64,000 nt of DNA, taken from positions 33,832 to 97,831 of the forward strand of contig JBBHKE010002977.1 of the NCBI GenBank assembly GCA_037447655.1, in the 5' to 3' direction. Shown here piece by piece: positions 47,203-58,590 of the stretch (positions within the stretch are counted from its first letter, which is position 1; every line of letters begins with the position of its first letter). Position numbers and translations under genes: made by a program. Under the pieces are notes generated by a model. That model did no database searches, had not been told where the DNA came from, and saw nothing but the letters and a program-made list of their open reading frames with translations. Source of the DNA: Zygnema cylindricum (Eukaryota; Streptophyta; Zygnematophyceae; Zygnematales; Zygnemataceae).

Positions 47203-47912
47203 TATTGAAAAGTAAGCTTTAGTAAGTCTTAGAAATTTGAGTCTAGGACTTAGAATATTTTTGGAATACCAACTGTTCAATATTGACCAATTTTAGTGTG
47301 GATTTTTTGTAGTATCTACACGAATTGATATCTTTAAGTTAATTAGTGTATAGGGCCACCAATGAATGTAGACGTGATAAGAATCACCCGGATTTTTAGG
47401 GTATAGATATTGTAAGTGGACAATTCTGGTCCAAACACTTAGATTTTTGTCAATAGGGTGTCTGGTGAACCATGTACAAACGTTTTTGATGTTTTCTAGA
47501 TATTTTAGATGTTTTTTAGATCTTTTAGATGTTTTCTATATCTTTTGAGTATTTATTTCAATTAAGATTGATCAATTCAATACAGAATGTACATTCTACA
47601 CAAGAGTTAAGGAAATGAGAGCACTGAGTGCAGTTTAAGGTGTTTTATGCTCTATTGTCTCTAATTTGCTTGTAGTACATGTTTGTTTGGTTGAAAGACC
47701 TCTTTCGTTTGGAGTAACATATCTTACACTATAGATCTAGTGTTCTAGGCATTTCTCTTTGGGTTTGCTTCCGCTAACATGTCTGATAATGGCTCAGCTC
47801 CTATTGCAAGTGCTCCTATTAGCCCTAGTGCTCCACCTGCTCCTGCCGGTGCAAGTGTGACTCCTAGTGGGAGTGGATCACTGTCGAGTCTTAATGCTCA
47901 TGACCTTCAACA
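47203..47912 (+). repeat. 5' LTR of B
   Basis: 710 bp, TATTG...CAACA, matching the solo LTR 6466-7174. Contains the gag ATG at 47779. Confidence 0.92.
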
Positions 47913-48626
47913 GGTTATGGGCCCACCGCCCAAATTGCCTATTTTTGACGGAACTGATTTCTTATATTGGGAAGATATGTTGAGCTCATATTTCGAGGAG
48001 AGGGACTTGTCAACCATTGTGGAAGGAACTGTCGATGAGACGGCACCGGATTAGAGAAAGAAGAATCTCCATTGCCTCAACGTCTTGAAACAGGCAATGA
48101 CAAAATATTTGGTAATGTCGTATCTTGATTTGAAAAAAGCTTGTGAAGTTTGGTATAGCGTACGTGCTATGTATGTTCAGCTAGATGTTACTGTGCAGAC
48201 TCAAATTTCTAAGACTTACTAAAGCTTACTTTTCAATAGTATTCAGGAGGTAGTATGTCAGATCATTGTCATGCTATGAAAAGGTTGTTCCTTCAGAGTA
48301 CAAGTGCAGGTGGGGACTTTTCACCACCTCAACAGGCTATGTTATTGATGAGAACTTTACCTGATGAGTATAAGGGAGCCATGGATAGGCTTAGGGCTCT
48401 TCCATAGCGTCAGTGGAACATAGCATTAGCAATTCAATTTATTTTGAGTGAAGAAGCTAACCAGATTTCACAAAGAGGTAGTAGTAAGTCTGTTCAGGCA
48501 TTTGCTTACCAGTTTTCAGACTCTAAGATTGGCAGTGGCAGTGGTAGTGGCAGTGGTAGAGGTAGTGGTCCTAGAAGGTCACCTTTGACATGCTATTACT
48601 GTGATGAAAAATGACATGTTTTCAAG
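47779..48626 (+). pseudogene. gag of B, disrupted by an inverted LTR fragment
   Basis: ATG at 47779 in the LTR (MSDNGSAPIAS...QQVMGPPPKLP). Motifs: LPIFDGTDFLYWEDM, then a TAG near 48052 (Trp expected), KKACEVWYSV, then a 41-bp segment (48198-48238) that is the exact reverse complement of the LTR start and breaks the frame. Gag resumes with YSGGSMSDH, MLLMRTLPDEYK, a TAG near 48404 (Gln expected), a Gly/Ser repeat and a zinc knuckle C-Y-Y-C...H...C with a TGA between the second Cys and the His. Confidence 0.85.
47913..47924 (+). promoter_or_regulatory. Primer-binding site, B
   Basis: GGTTATGGGCCC directly after the LTR; perfect half-tRNA-iMet complement, in the gag frame. Confidence 0.87.
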
Positions 48627-50536
48627 ATGTGTCATGCCTACAAGAGAGCTAAAGCTACAGGAAATTTTTGCTCTGGTTGGGACGAAAGACGCGTTCCATC
48701 TACGTCAAATGGAAGCCCAACAACATTTGCCAACGCACTTCAAGAGGAGGATGTGAGCAGATTTCCTGATAACAACAAAAAGAAATACTTTGCGATGGCA
48801 CAAGCAACGGAAGGCGTGGAGGAAGACGAATGGATTATGGACTCCGGCGCATCTGCCCACATGTGCCGCAATCGCCATCTATTTGAGAGTATTCAATCTA
48901 TTTCACCCATCAAAATTTATTTTAGTGATGATACCTTTGTTGAGTCAAAAGCAAAGGGGAGGGTGTCACTTATGTTGAATGTAGAGGGAAAACCTGTGAA
49001 AAGGGTCTTAGAAGATGTGTTGCATGTCCCAGCTTTTAAAAGAAACTTTTTCTCTACGTCAGTGGTAGAAAAGAAGGGTTTTAAAACTATATCTGAGAAT
49101 GGGAAGAAAACAGTGAGTAAGAATGGGAAAATAGCTGCAGAGGGATTTGCTAGTGGAAACAATTTGTATCGGTTGAGTCTTGCAAATGATAATGACAATG
49201 ATGTTATGTACTCAAGTGTAATCAGTGATTGTGATTTATGGCATAAACGTTTAGGACATGTGAATTATGATAGATTAGAAAAGATGGTAAATCAAAAAAT
49301 GGTGGAAGGTGTAAAAATTAGTCAAAAACCAGCATCAAATGTATGTGATGGTTGTGCAATGGGAAAAATCCATAAGTTGCCTTTCCCTTCACAAACTGAT
49401 CATAGAAGTAGCAGGGTGCTAGAACTAATTTATTCAGATGTATGGGGGCCATCTAGATACCCATCTGTGGGAGGGGTTAAGTTTATGCTTACTTTTACGG
49501 ATGACTATAGTAGGTTTACTATAGTTTATTTTTTGAAAAGTAAGGATGAAGTTTTTGCAAAATTGAAGGAGTATAAGGCTTGGGTTGAAAATCTGCATGA
49601 GAGAAAGATAGCAGGGTTCAGATCTGATAATGGAGGGGAGTACATTTCTAATGAGTTTGCAGAATTCTTAAAATTGCATGGAATATCACGTCAGCTTACT
49701 GTTCCTTATTGTCAAGAACAAAACGGTGTTTCAGAGAGGATGAATAGAACTATATCAGAGTGTGCTAAGACAATGATGGCTGATATGGACATAGATTACA
49801 AGTTTTGGGCAGAGGCTATGAATTGTGCAGCTTATGTGAGAAACAGGTTAGAAACAAGGGCAGTAAAAGATAAAACTCCCTATGAAATGTGGACTGGACA
49901 CAAACCAGATGTAAGTCACTTCAAAGTTTTTGGAAGTAAGATTTTTATGCTAGATAATGATCCGCAGAAATGGAAGTTAGAACCAAAAGGTATACCAGGG
50001 CTATTTCTAGGGTATGATGATCATGCCAAAGGTTATAGAGTGTATGACACTAAGAGAAATAGAGTTGTGGTAGCCAGAAACATTATTGTGAAGGATGAAG
50101 GAAAAGGAGTAGATGTATTTAATGAGCGTACAGATGAGAAGAAGGATAGAAGTGTTGATTATATTTTTTTGGAGGAAAATCCTATGTTTTTTAGAAAAAG
50201 TGCAGAAAATGCATCTTTACCAACTCAAAGTGACTTGAGGGCTACAGAACCATCTCCTCCACCAGAAACAGGACATGTTATGCCTGAAAGAGTTGCAGAA
50301 TCTCCTCTATCTCAAGGAGAAACCGAATCACAAGCAGAATCACTTGTATCAAGGAGGAGGACCCATCCATCTATACCAGTGACCGAATTTTCAAGTGGAG
50401 TGAGGCCAAGTGCACGACTCAGGGGAGCAAATACAACATTTTCTCACTCAGCACACATAGAAGAGCCTCTAACATTGAAAGAAACTTTTTCGAGTGATGA
50501 AAAGGAACACTGGGTTGAAGCAGTCAATGATGATAT
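48627..50536 (+). CDS. Protease-integrase part of pol of B (open frame, 3' part missing)
   Basis: About 636 open codons from the end of the zinc-knuckle region, counted from M at 48627. Protease: WIMDSGASAHM with intact D72-S73-G74. Integrase: zinc-binding H206, H211, C240, C243; core triad D271 (SDVWGP), D334 (SDNGGEY) and E370 (NGVSE); then GKxP-like and YDDHAKGYRV regions near 445. A Pro/Ser-rich linker leads to RT, but the frame enters the A2 LTR at about residue 637 and reads on nonsensically to 50687. This is the only intact copia integrase core in the window. Protease would process Gag-Pol; integrase would insert the DNA copy. Confidence 0.88.
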
Positions 50537-51279
50537 TGTTGTATTTTTGGAAAGCTTTCAGTCTCAACGCAGCAGCGCAGCTGCTATACAAACATACAGA
50601 GCAGCACAGCTGCTATACAGCAGAGCAACGCTGGTGCTATACAACAGAGCAGCGCAGCAGCAGAGCAGCACAGCAGCGAAGCTATAACACAGACAGGACA
50701 ACGCAACCACGATTATATTTGATATGGTCCGTACAGACAACGCAACGTCTGATATTCTTAATGTGATTCTGTTCATGATAGAGTAACTGCGATAGATACG
50801 ATTCTAGTCAATTTAGTGGGTAACTCAGTGGTAACTTAGTGGGTAACTTAGTGGTAGCTCAGTGGTAGCTTAGTGATAGCTCAATGGTAGCTTGACAGAT
50901 TAATGATAGCTTGGTGGTTTGATGTAACTCTCAAGTACACTGGTGTTGCCAGTTCAACAGAAGTATAAGACTTAGGACTCATAACATATCTTGTATCCAG
51001 ACTTCCAAGTAGTAAAACTGCAGATAATATTTGGGAAACTTCTGAGTATTATATCTTGAGTGTTGTCGAGTCAATTGTGCTGAAACTTTGAGAGTTGTCA
51101 GTGTTTATACTACTCTTTCTTCAGATAGAGTTTTGAGAGGTTTGGATGCTTTTGTAAGAATTGGTGAGCAATTGAAAACAGCTGTTTGGTAGGATTCTTG
51201 ATAGCTTTTGAGAGTGTATCATGTCTACTTCTACTACTACTGCTGCTTCTCCACCTGCACCGGTGGTCGTAGAACAACA
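50537..51279 (+). repeat. 5' LTR of A2
   Basis: 743 bp, TGTTGT...ACAACA, similar to 17881-18617, including the GCAGC-rich and 'gtggtagct' tracts and the gag ATG at 51221. Confidence 0.92.
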
Positions 51280-52456
51280 GGTTATGGGCCTGTCATCAAG
51301 AATTCCTATCTTTTCGGGGGAAAAGTATGTTTACTAGGCGGACATGGTGGAGACACATTTTGTGAATGTCAATCTTTTGGACATATTGGATGGTTCTCTA
51401 AATGAATCTGATCCGACATGGACTAAGAAAAATACGCAAGCTCGTTCTTTTCTGAAATTCAATGTATCTGAGGACTTAGCTATGTCTCGGATAAAAATGA
51501 AAAAAACAATTGATATTTGGAAATCTCTTAAAAATGATTATGAAAATGCTAATGTCCAAGAAGAACTATTATTGGCTAGACAAATTTGGGACTATAAGTA
51601 CACTGGAGGTACAATGGCTGAATATTCTAACAAGTTTGGCATTCTTGTAGATGCACATGCTTGTGCAAGTGGGGAGTTTCCTCAGTTTCAACAAGCAGAG
51701 TTGCTCATGAGGGGTCTCCCTCGTAGTATGAAAGAAGCATGTGATATGCTGAAACAGAAAGATAAAGCTATCTCGACTTTACAGTTAGCTATCAATATTT
51801 TGCTAGAAGAAGAAGCTACATCTAATATTCTTAATGTTGAGCAGGTAGAGGATTTTAATTCAGACTTTGAGAGGAAAGGATAGTTTAATCAGCAAAGAAA
51901 TCAGTCTAATCAGTTTAGACAGTTTAATCAAGGTGGAAATAGACAATCCAATCATGCATGTTTTTATTGTAGTGAGAGAGGTCATGGATACAAATTTTGT
52001 CCTAAGCTTAAAAAAGCTAACGATACAATTCTATACAGGCCAGGATGGCAACAAAGTCAGTTTTACAAAAATTTCACGGGGCCTACACCTCGTGGAAATG
52101 CACTGTTTTCAACGTCTTCATCACTCCAGGATGAGACTTTGACATTTTTTAAGGAGGATGACACCGATCTATTTGCTATGGCGGCAGCAATGGAGGGCGC
52201 GAAAGACCCTGGATGGATAATGGATGCAGGAGCGTCAGCCCACATGTGCTGGAACAAAGCCATCTTCAAAAATCTGAAAACAACTTCGGAGAGAAATATT
52301 TATTATGCTTGTGGAATGAGTGTTCAGACTCCTGCTGTGGGTGATGTGTCTTTGCTAGTGGATGTGGAGGGCAAAGCAACTGAAAGGACTCTTCACAATG
52401 TCTTGTTTGTGCTTGACTTTCAGAAAAATTTGTTTCCTACGTTGTTGGTAGAGTAA
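51221..52456 (+). pseudogene. gag, zinc knuckle and protease of A2
   Basis: One frame from the ATG in the LTR, with TAG at 51335-51337 (Trp in A1) and TAG at 51881-51883 (Gln in A1). Gag motifs match A1; CCHC knuckle C-F-Y-C...H...C near 51960-52000; the protease motif reads D-A-G (WIMDAGASAHM) instead of D-T-G. A 2-base loss near 52452 shifts the frame before integrase. Confidence 0.87.
51280..51291 (+). promoter_or_regulatory. Primer-binding site, A2
   Basis: GGTTATGGGCCT, same as A1. Confidence 0.85.
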
Positions 52457-52472
52457 AGGCTTTGAGGTTAAT

Positions 52473-53636
52473 TTGAAAAATAGTAGGCAGGTTGTTAGCA
52501 AAAATGGCAAAGTCGCAGTTACAGGTACTAGAGATAATAGCAAGATGTACCGAATGGATATGGCTAATACCAAAGAGAATGATGTTCTGTACTCCGGTGT
52601 TTTACATTCAGATGAGTTGTGGCATAAAAAATTAGGCCATGTAAACTATGATTGTTTGAGAAAAATGATCATTGCTGGGAAAATAGAGGGTGTCTCAATC
52701 ATAGATCGGCCGGTCAAAACATGTGATGGCTGCGCTTTGGGCAAAATCCACAGGCTACCATTTCCTAAAGAGACTAAGCATTGGTCCACGAAACTTTTAC
52801 AACAAATCCATTCGGATGTTTTTTGTCCTGCGAAGGTTCCATCTGCCGGGGGAATGAAATATATGGTCACTTTCACAGATGATTTCTCCAAGTTTACAAA
52901 TGTTAACTTCATGAATGAGAAGAGTGAAGTATTTTGTCACTTCAAGCACTATAAAGCATATGCTGAAAAACTTCATGATTTACCTATATTGCAGCTCAGA
53001 TCGGACAATGGTGGTGAATATAAATCGAAAGAATTTGAAACCTTTTTACTCGACGCAGGTATAAGTCATCTACTGACTGTTCCATATTCACCAGAACAAA
53101 ATGGGGTGTCGGAAAGACTAAATAGAACTCTCACGGAGAGCTCTAGGTTGATGCTCGCAGATAAAAATGTGGATCCGAAATTCTGGGCTGAGGCTCTAAA
53201 TTGTGCAGTTAATATTAAGAATAGGATAGGGTCAAGATCAGTAGAATCTACTCCTTACGAGATCCGGACAGGTAGCAAACCTGATGTTAGCCATTTCAAA
53301 GTCTTTGGTAGTAAATGTTTTATCTTAGATACATCTACGGACAGATGGAAAATGGAACCGATGGGATTACCGGGTATTTTGTTAAGATATGATAATCACT
53401 CAAAAGGTTACAAAGTCTTTGTATTTGAGAGGCAAAAAATAGTTGTAGCAAGAAATATCATTGTCAAAGATGAACTATACTCGATAGATTTATTTCAAAT
53501 GATAGAGCAGCAAAAGCAGCAAAAAGTACAGGAGTATGTCATTTTAGATTGCATGCAAGAAATTGTCCCGCAGGTGCAACAGTCTCCGGTGGTGACTCCG
53601 GAGTCAGACCCTCTCCAACTTCCTCAACAAGTTTAG
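52473..53636 (+). pseudogene. Integrase of A2 (open but separated)
   Basis: About 387 open codons: LWHKKLGH...CDGC zinc-binding region, HSDVFCP and RSDNGGEY core Asp residues, NGVSE Glu, then the C-terminal domain to a Gln-rich linker (EQQKQQKV). Frame-separated from protease upstream and RT downstream. Confidence 0.85.
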
Positions 53637-55415
53637 TTCCAACCGGACCAACAACAGTCAATACACGCGGATCGCAACCAGCACAATCAGCAACACAGTG
53701 ATCGCAACTAGCGCAACCAGCGCAATCAACGCAATGCACGGCATCCGACGATCTCAGCCTCAGAATTTCCGGGGGGAAGAAGATCCAGCAGCCGCCTTTT
53801 AGCAAACTCTCACTTTGCCTACTCGACAACCTCAGGGGAGCCCTTGACCATCTAAAAGGCCTTCTCTTCACCAGAGCGAAATCACAGGATCGAGGCAGCA
53901 AACGACGAAATGAAGTCGATCATGGAGGCCCAAACATGGGAGCTTGTGGAACTTCCTCCAGACCGAAAGGCGATCGGCAGCAAATGGGTATTCAAGGTGA
54001 AGTTAAATCCCGATAACACCATTGAACGATATAAGGCCAAACTTGTGGCAAAGGGTTATAATCAAAAGGAAGGAATCGATTTTGAAGAAACATTCTCTCT
54101 GGTTGTAAGATTTCCGACCGTTAGGATTTGTTGTCCCTTGCTGCTATAGAGGATATGGAAATACATCAGATGGATGTAAAGACAACATTTTTGCATGGAG
54201 GACTAGAGGAGACTATTTACATGCAACAGCCTGAAAAGTATGCAGAACAAGGAAAAGAGCACTTAGTATGCAAGTTGCTAAAATCTTTGTACGGCATAAA
54301 ACAGGCCCCTAGACAGTGGAATCTGAAGCTTGATGAATTCTTAACTAGCCTAGTATTTCAAAGGACAAGTTCTGATCACTCTGTCTACGTTCTAAAGGGT
54401 GAAAATGGGATAGTGTATATAGCAATGTATGTAGATGATTTACTATTAATCAGCAAATCAATGGCTGAAATCAACAAAATCAAAACTGATTTAAACTCAA
54501 GATTCGAGATGAAAGATCTCGGTGAGGCAAAATACATTTTGGGTATTCAGGTAGAAAGGGACAGAAATAAAAAAAGTAATAAAATTGACTCAAAAAAAGG
54601 CTATCGGAAACATGTTAGATGAGTTTGGAATGCGGGGAGCAAAAGGATGTCTAACTCTAATGGAATATCGGCAGAAAGTTAGAGGGAGAAGAGATAGAAT
54701 CAGGTGTCATTGTTAGCGAGTATTCAAAGTCAAGGGAGAATGATTCTATGACACAAATACCTTACAGACAGATAGTGGGAAGCTTAATATATTTCATGAA
54801 CTGTACCCGTCCTGACATTGCTGTAGCAATCGGGGTACTGAGCAGGAGTCTAGTGAATCCAATAAAATATGATTGTGATGCAGCAAAGAGGGTCTTAAGA
54901 TATTTGGCAGGGACAAAAGACCTCAAACTCACACTAGGCGAAGGAGATGTGAAGCTGCAAACGTGGAGTGATGCAAGCTATGGCGACATGCAAGCCGAAA
55001 ATCCACCACGTGATTCGTTTTGCAGATTGGGAACAAAACGTGCTGTTGGTGCTGCAAACTTCAAAAGGTTACAGCGCAGTCGAAAATGGAATCAGAATAT
55101 ATGGCAGCAAGCTCGGCCCTCAAAGAACTCTTATGGGTAAAATCCATGTTGCAAGAACTAGGATACATGCAGGTTGGGCCACAGGTGATTTGGTGTGATA
55201 ACCAGGCTGCCATTGCCATTTCCTCTAACCCAAGTCACCACTTCAAGAGTAAGCACATGGATGTACGATTACACTTTGTAAGAGAAAAAGTGTTCTCTAG
55301 GGTGATCAAATTATGCTATCTGCCAGATGCAAGAATGGTTGCTGATATGCTTACTAAAGCTCTTCCAGCTCCCAAGCTAAACTATTGTAGGAATGTAGTA
55401 GGATTGGGTGAATAG
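53637..55415 (+). pseudogene. Reverse transcriptase and RNase H of A2
   Basis: RT motifs: [51 protein letters not shown] (YVDD). Frameshifts near 54130, 54600 and 55000. RNase H: TWSDASY, ESEYMAASSA (the usual MEA reads MES), WCDNQ, ADMLTKALPAPK. Non-functional as read. Confidence 0.87.
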
Positions 55416-55576
55416 GTGATTTACTCCACTGCGATACTGCCATGTTGCGATAGCCCAAAATTAGGATGTAGTGGACCCAGATGATAAGTTGGTTTGCTGC
55501 GCTGCTATGCTGCCATGATGAACTAAGTACGAAATCGCAGCTGCGCTTATACACTGAGTCTACATCTTTAGGGAAG

Positions 55577-57158
55577 TATTGGTTTTTGAAAGCTTAAGTC
55601 TCAGCAAATTTATAGGACGGCGGGAAAATAGATCTATAGGGACACGCGTCGTCACTTCAAGCACAATGAAAGTTTTAATGGTACCGACACCAGTATTCTA
55701 ACAGCGCAGCTGCGACGCAAATGGAACAAGCGCAACTTCAGTTATTTTTGATATGGTCCGTATGGACCAACGCAGTTGCTACGCAACAAGACAAACGCAG
55801 TTGTGGCTATTTTTGGTATGGGACAACGCAGCTGCGGCGAAGCTGCTGACATTCGAATATGATCTTGAACTGGACTGCGTTGCTATAGTTGAACAGAATC
55901 GAGTCAACAGGTGAGATTCACAGATGACTTACAGACAGATGTCTTTACAACTACTGAGTGCCACGAAGCATGCCGAGATCGTGGAATAGGTTTTCGGCGG
56001 TTTGTGGTTGACGTCACGTTAATTGCCACGTGGCAAAATCACATTGGATTGCGACATCTCCTGGGATTCCAAGAACGAATCCAAAATTGGCATGTGTCGA
56101 CTTGTTGGCCATGTCGTACAATATCCGTACATAAAGTACATCGACACTTGTACCTTATGTACGATACACTATAAGGATTGGTGCCGTACTTCAATAGATA
56201 GAGTTTAGAGAGAGATAGGACTTAGAAAAATTTGATAGATTGGACCCTCTCTCCTAGAGAGCTTCTGTACAAAAGGTCAACTTTGACCCTTCATAACTTA
56301 CTCCTCAGGGGAGCAAATTCAGAGATTCTTTTTGCTATAGACTTAGGGGTGTCTTGCCTTTACAAGGGTGAAGGTGGTCAGATTTTTTGTCTGCCAGGGC
56401 GGCAGTTATTCTTGCTGAAACACAAAGGGGTCAGGGTTATCCTAGAGTCTTCGTGTGAGCTGCCTACTCTGAGGTCCTATGGAGGTCTCAGAGTTACAGA
56501 AGCTGCTGACATTCGAATATGATCTTGAACTGGACTGCGTTGCTACGGTTGAACGGAATCGAGTCAAAAGGTGAGATTCACAGATGACTTACAGACAGAT
56601 GTCTTTACAACGACTGAGTGCACATATCCGGAGAAACGTAACTAACTGGCGGCGAGTATTTGTACAATCACTTAGTACAGATTCTCAGTAATGTGATTGT
56701 ATAGTGGTAAATTAGTTTTACGTGATTAGAAGTAATTAGATCTTAGTGGTAGTTTTGTGTTTTGGACATATCTCTTAGGAACACCTGTATCGGCGGTAGA
56801 GCATTATGTAATAGGACAACTAAAAGTAGATACTCACTAAGAGTATAAGAGTTAGGACTTAGAATGTTTTTTGTATCCCGACTTCCAAGTAGTAAACTGC
56901 ATACAGTTTTTGGGAACCTTCTGAGTATTATATCTTGAGTGTTGTCAAGTCAATTGAGCTGAAACTTTGGGAGTTGTCATTGTTTGTGCTACTCTATATT
57001 CCGATAGATTTTTGTGAGGTTTGGATGATTGTATAATATTTGGTGAGCACTTGAAGATTGCTGTTTGATAGAATTCTTGTTAGTTTTTGAGAGTGTATCA
57101 TGTCTAATTCTACTACTACTGCTGCTCCTCCACCTGCAACGGTGGTCGTAGGACAACA
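55577..57158 (+). repeat. Composite 3' LTR region of A2
   Basis: About 1.58 kb, twice the usual length. It starts with TATTGGTTTTTGAAAGC (a changed LTR tip), diverges, and ends with a clear A-LTR 3' part (about 56830-57158, including the gag ATG context and ACAACA). A 123-bp direct repeat (55839-55961 and 56499-56621) brackets about 537 bp that contains other LTR-like sequence (for example 'gataggacttaga'). Confidence 0.72.
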
Positions 57159-57748
57159 AGTACTTAACCTGTTCATTTTGTACATTCAAATCTAAGCGAT
57201 TATAATGAGAAGACATTTTTTCCGTTGTTCTTCTCTTTTTTGTATTCCTCCTGTCTCTTTTATCTTTACCTTTTGCTTCCATATGTTACTTTGCCATGAT
57301 TATACTTCCATTCATCTTTGATATCTTTCTCCGATTTTTCTCTCTTTCGCCCATCATGCCCTTACCTTCAACATATTTTTATCTCAGCAGCGAGCAGCGG
57401 AATTTATGGCGTCTCGCACGCGTATTTTTTTCTCAGCGCCGAGCCCCAGAATTTATGGCGTCTCACATGTGTATTTATATCTCAGCGGCGAGCAGCATAA
57501 TTTATGGCGTCTCGCAAGCGTTTTTTTATCTCAGCGACGAGTGTAGAAGGTAAGGGCATGGTGGGCGAAAGAGAGATAAATTGGAGAAAGACATCAAAGA
57601 TGAAAGAGAGTAGAATCATGGCAAAGGAGAATATTGAAGCAAAAGATAGTAGACAAAAGAGAGAAGAATATAAAAGGAGAAAGACAGGGGAGAAAAAGTC
57701 TTCTTATTATAATCAGTTAAGGTATACAAAATGATCAGGCTAAGTACT
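57159..57748. mobile_element. Foldback (long terminal-inverted-repeat) element with tandem-repeat core
   Basis: The left arm (57159 to about 57370) and right arm (about 57548-57748) are about 200-bp imperfect inverted repeats. For example 'ctttgccatgatt...' at 57291 and its complement near 57635, and 'agtactta.cctg' at both outer ends. The core is 3-4 tandem units of about 49 bp. The left end coincides exactly with the A2 LTR border. No transposase. The short open frames on the arms are low-complexity. Confidence 0.8.
57376..57543. repeat. Tandem repeat of about 49 bp, GC-rich core of foldback
   Basis: Units begin near 57382, 57431, 57480 and 57530, each with CTCAGCxxCGAGC, then AATTTATGGCGTCTC and a run of T. 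GC content is above the surroundings. Confidence 0.8.
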
Positions 57749-58193
57749 AAGCCTAACTTTAGATTTAGAGTGGACTAATTACACGACGTCCTTAAAAGAA
57801 TCGAAGCCACAAAAGAAAAAAGGTATAACTAGTGACGGCCAATGACAAAGTCGGTGGACGGCAAAGTTAAGAATAAAATAAATCTTGTGTACATGGAATC
57901 TGTAACGAAAGGAATTATTAATCTACAAAGAATATGGTGAAAATACACTTCGTCGTTTGTAGTTTGTGAAATGACGAGACGGATGAAGCGACCGTTCGTT
58001 AAACTACGTGACACATAATTGCAATGATTACAATGCGAACCGACAATGTTAAAAGCATCCGTACAGTAAGAATTAATTTCCATGAACACATCAAAAAGAG
58101 ACGCAAAACAAGTGTACTGTATTGAAAATGATATACAAAACTAAAGTACACATACAAATGTACGTTTCGCTAATTACACATCTAAAAGTGTAT
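57749..58193. other. Intergenic stretch, nothing recognised
   Basis: About 445 bp of AT-rich sequence. A minus-strand open frame (57829-58089) has no recognisable family features and is probably chance. Confidence 0.4.
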
Positions 58194-58391
58194 TCTCACA
58201 GCGAGCTGCGGAAAATATGGCGACTCGCACGTGTATTTTTATCTCATCAGCAAGCCGCGTAATTTATGGCGTCTCCAGCGGCGGCTTCCTTGAGCCGTTT
58301 TGCGTCATTTGCGCGCGCGTATTTTCATGTCCTCCACTCTGTCCTTAGAAGGAAGTCGCCGTTGGAGACGCTCTAAATTCCGGCGCTTGCC
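58194..58391. repeat. Outlying copies of the GGCGTCTC repeat, partly as a hairpin
   Basis: Two units like the foldback core (about 58200-58240 and 58241-58290). The second forms a 41-bp imperfect inverted repeat with 58351-58391 ('ggcgtctccagcggcggc' against 'gccgttggagacgct'). About 60 bp of loop between the arms. Confidence 0.65.
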
Positions 58392-58590
58392 GCTAGTTCG
58401 TTGCACTATTCAGTTTCATCTGGGTATTGAAAAATTCTGGAATTTGAAAGTCCAAAAAAAGTACGAATTTTACCTACGAATTTGAAAAGTTTGAAATTGT
58501 TTTATGCGCACACTACGTAGTATTCGTTAGTTTACTCCGTGTGTTTTTTGCGCATAGGACATCTATGACACAAAGTCGAAAACGAATAAT

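Larger units (their letters stand above)
47203..50536 (+). mobile_element. Family-B copia element, 3'-truncated by A2
   Basis: 5' LTR 47203-47912, PBS 47913-47924, broken gag, then an open protease-integrase frame that ends where the A2 LTR starts at 50537. RT, RNase H and the 3' LTR are absent, and B sequence does not resume after A2. It sits in the LTR of C2, so the insertion order is C2, then B, then A2. Confidence 0.88.
50537..57158 (+). mobile_element. Family-A copia retrotransposon (A2) with enlarged 3' LTR, inactive
   Basis: 5' LTR 50537-51279, PBS 51280-51291, gag-pol with stops and frameshifts, degenerate PPT (about 55562-55576), and an LTR-like 3' region from 55577 to ACAACA at 57158. 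Left flank GATAT (inside B) and right flank AGTAC (inside a foldback element) do not match, so the two ends may come from different insertions joined by recombination between A LTRs. Confidence 0.87.

Noticed and set aside
50537-50687. Apparent fusion of the B integrase frame with an Ala/Gln-rich C-terminus
   Set aside because: The extra residues are translated A-LTR repeat sequence after the insertion point, not a domain.
57296-57734. Short frames on the foldback arms
   Set aside because: Low-complexity, explained by purine/pyrimidine-rich inverted arms; no family features.
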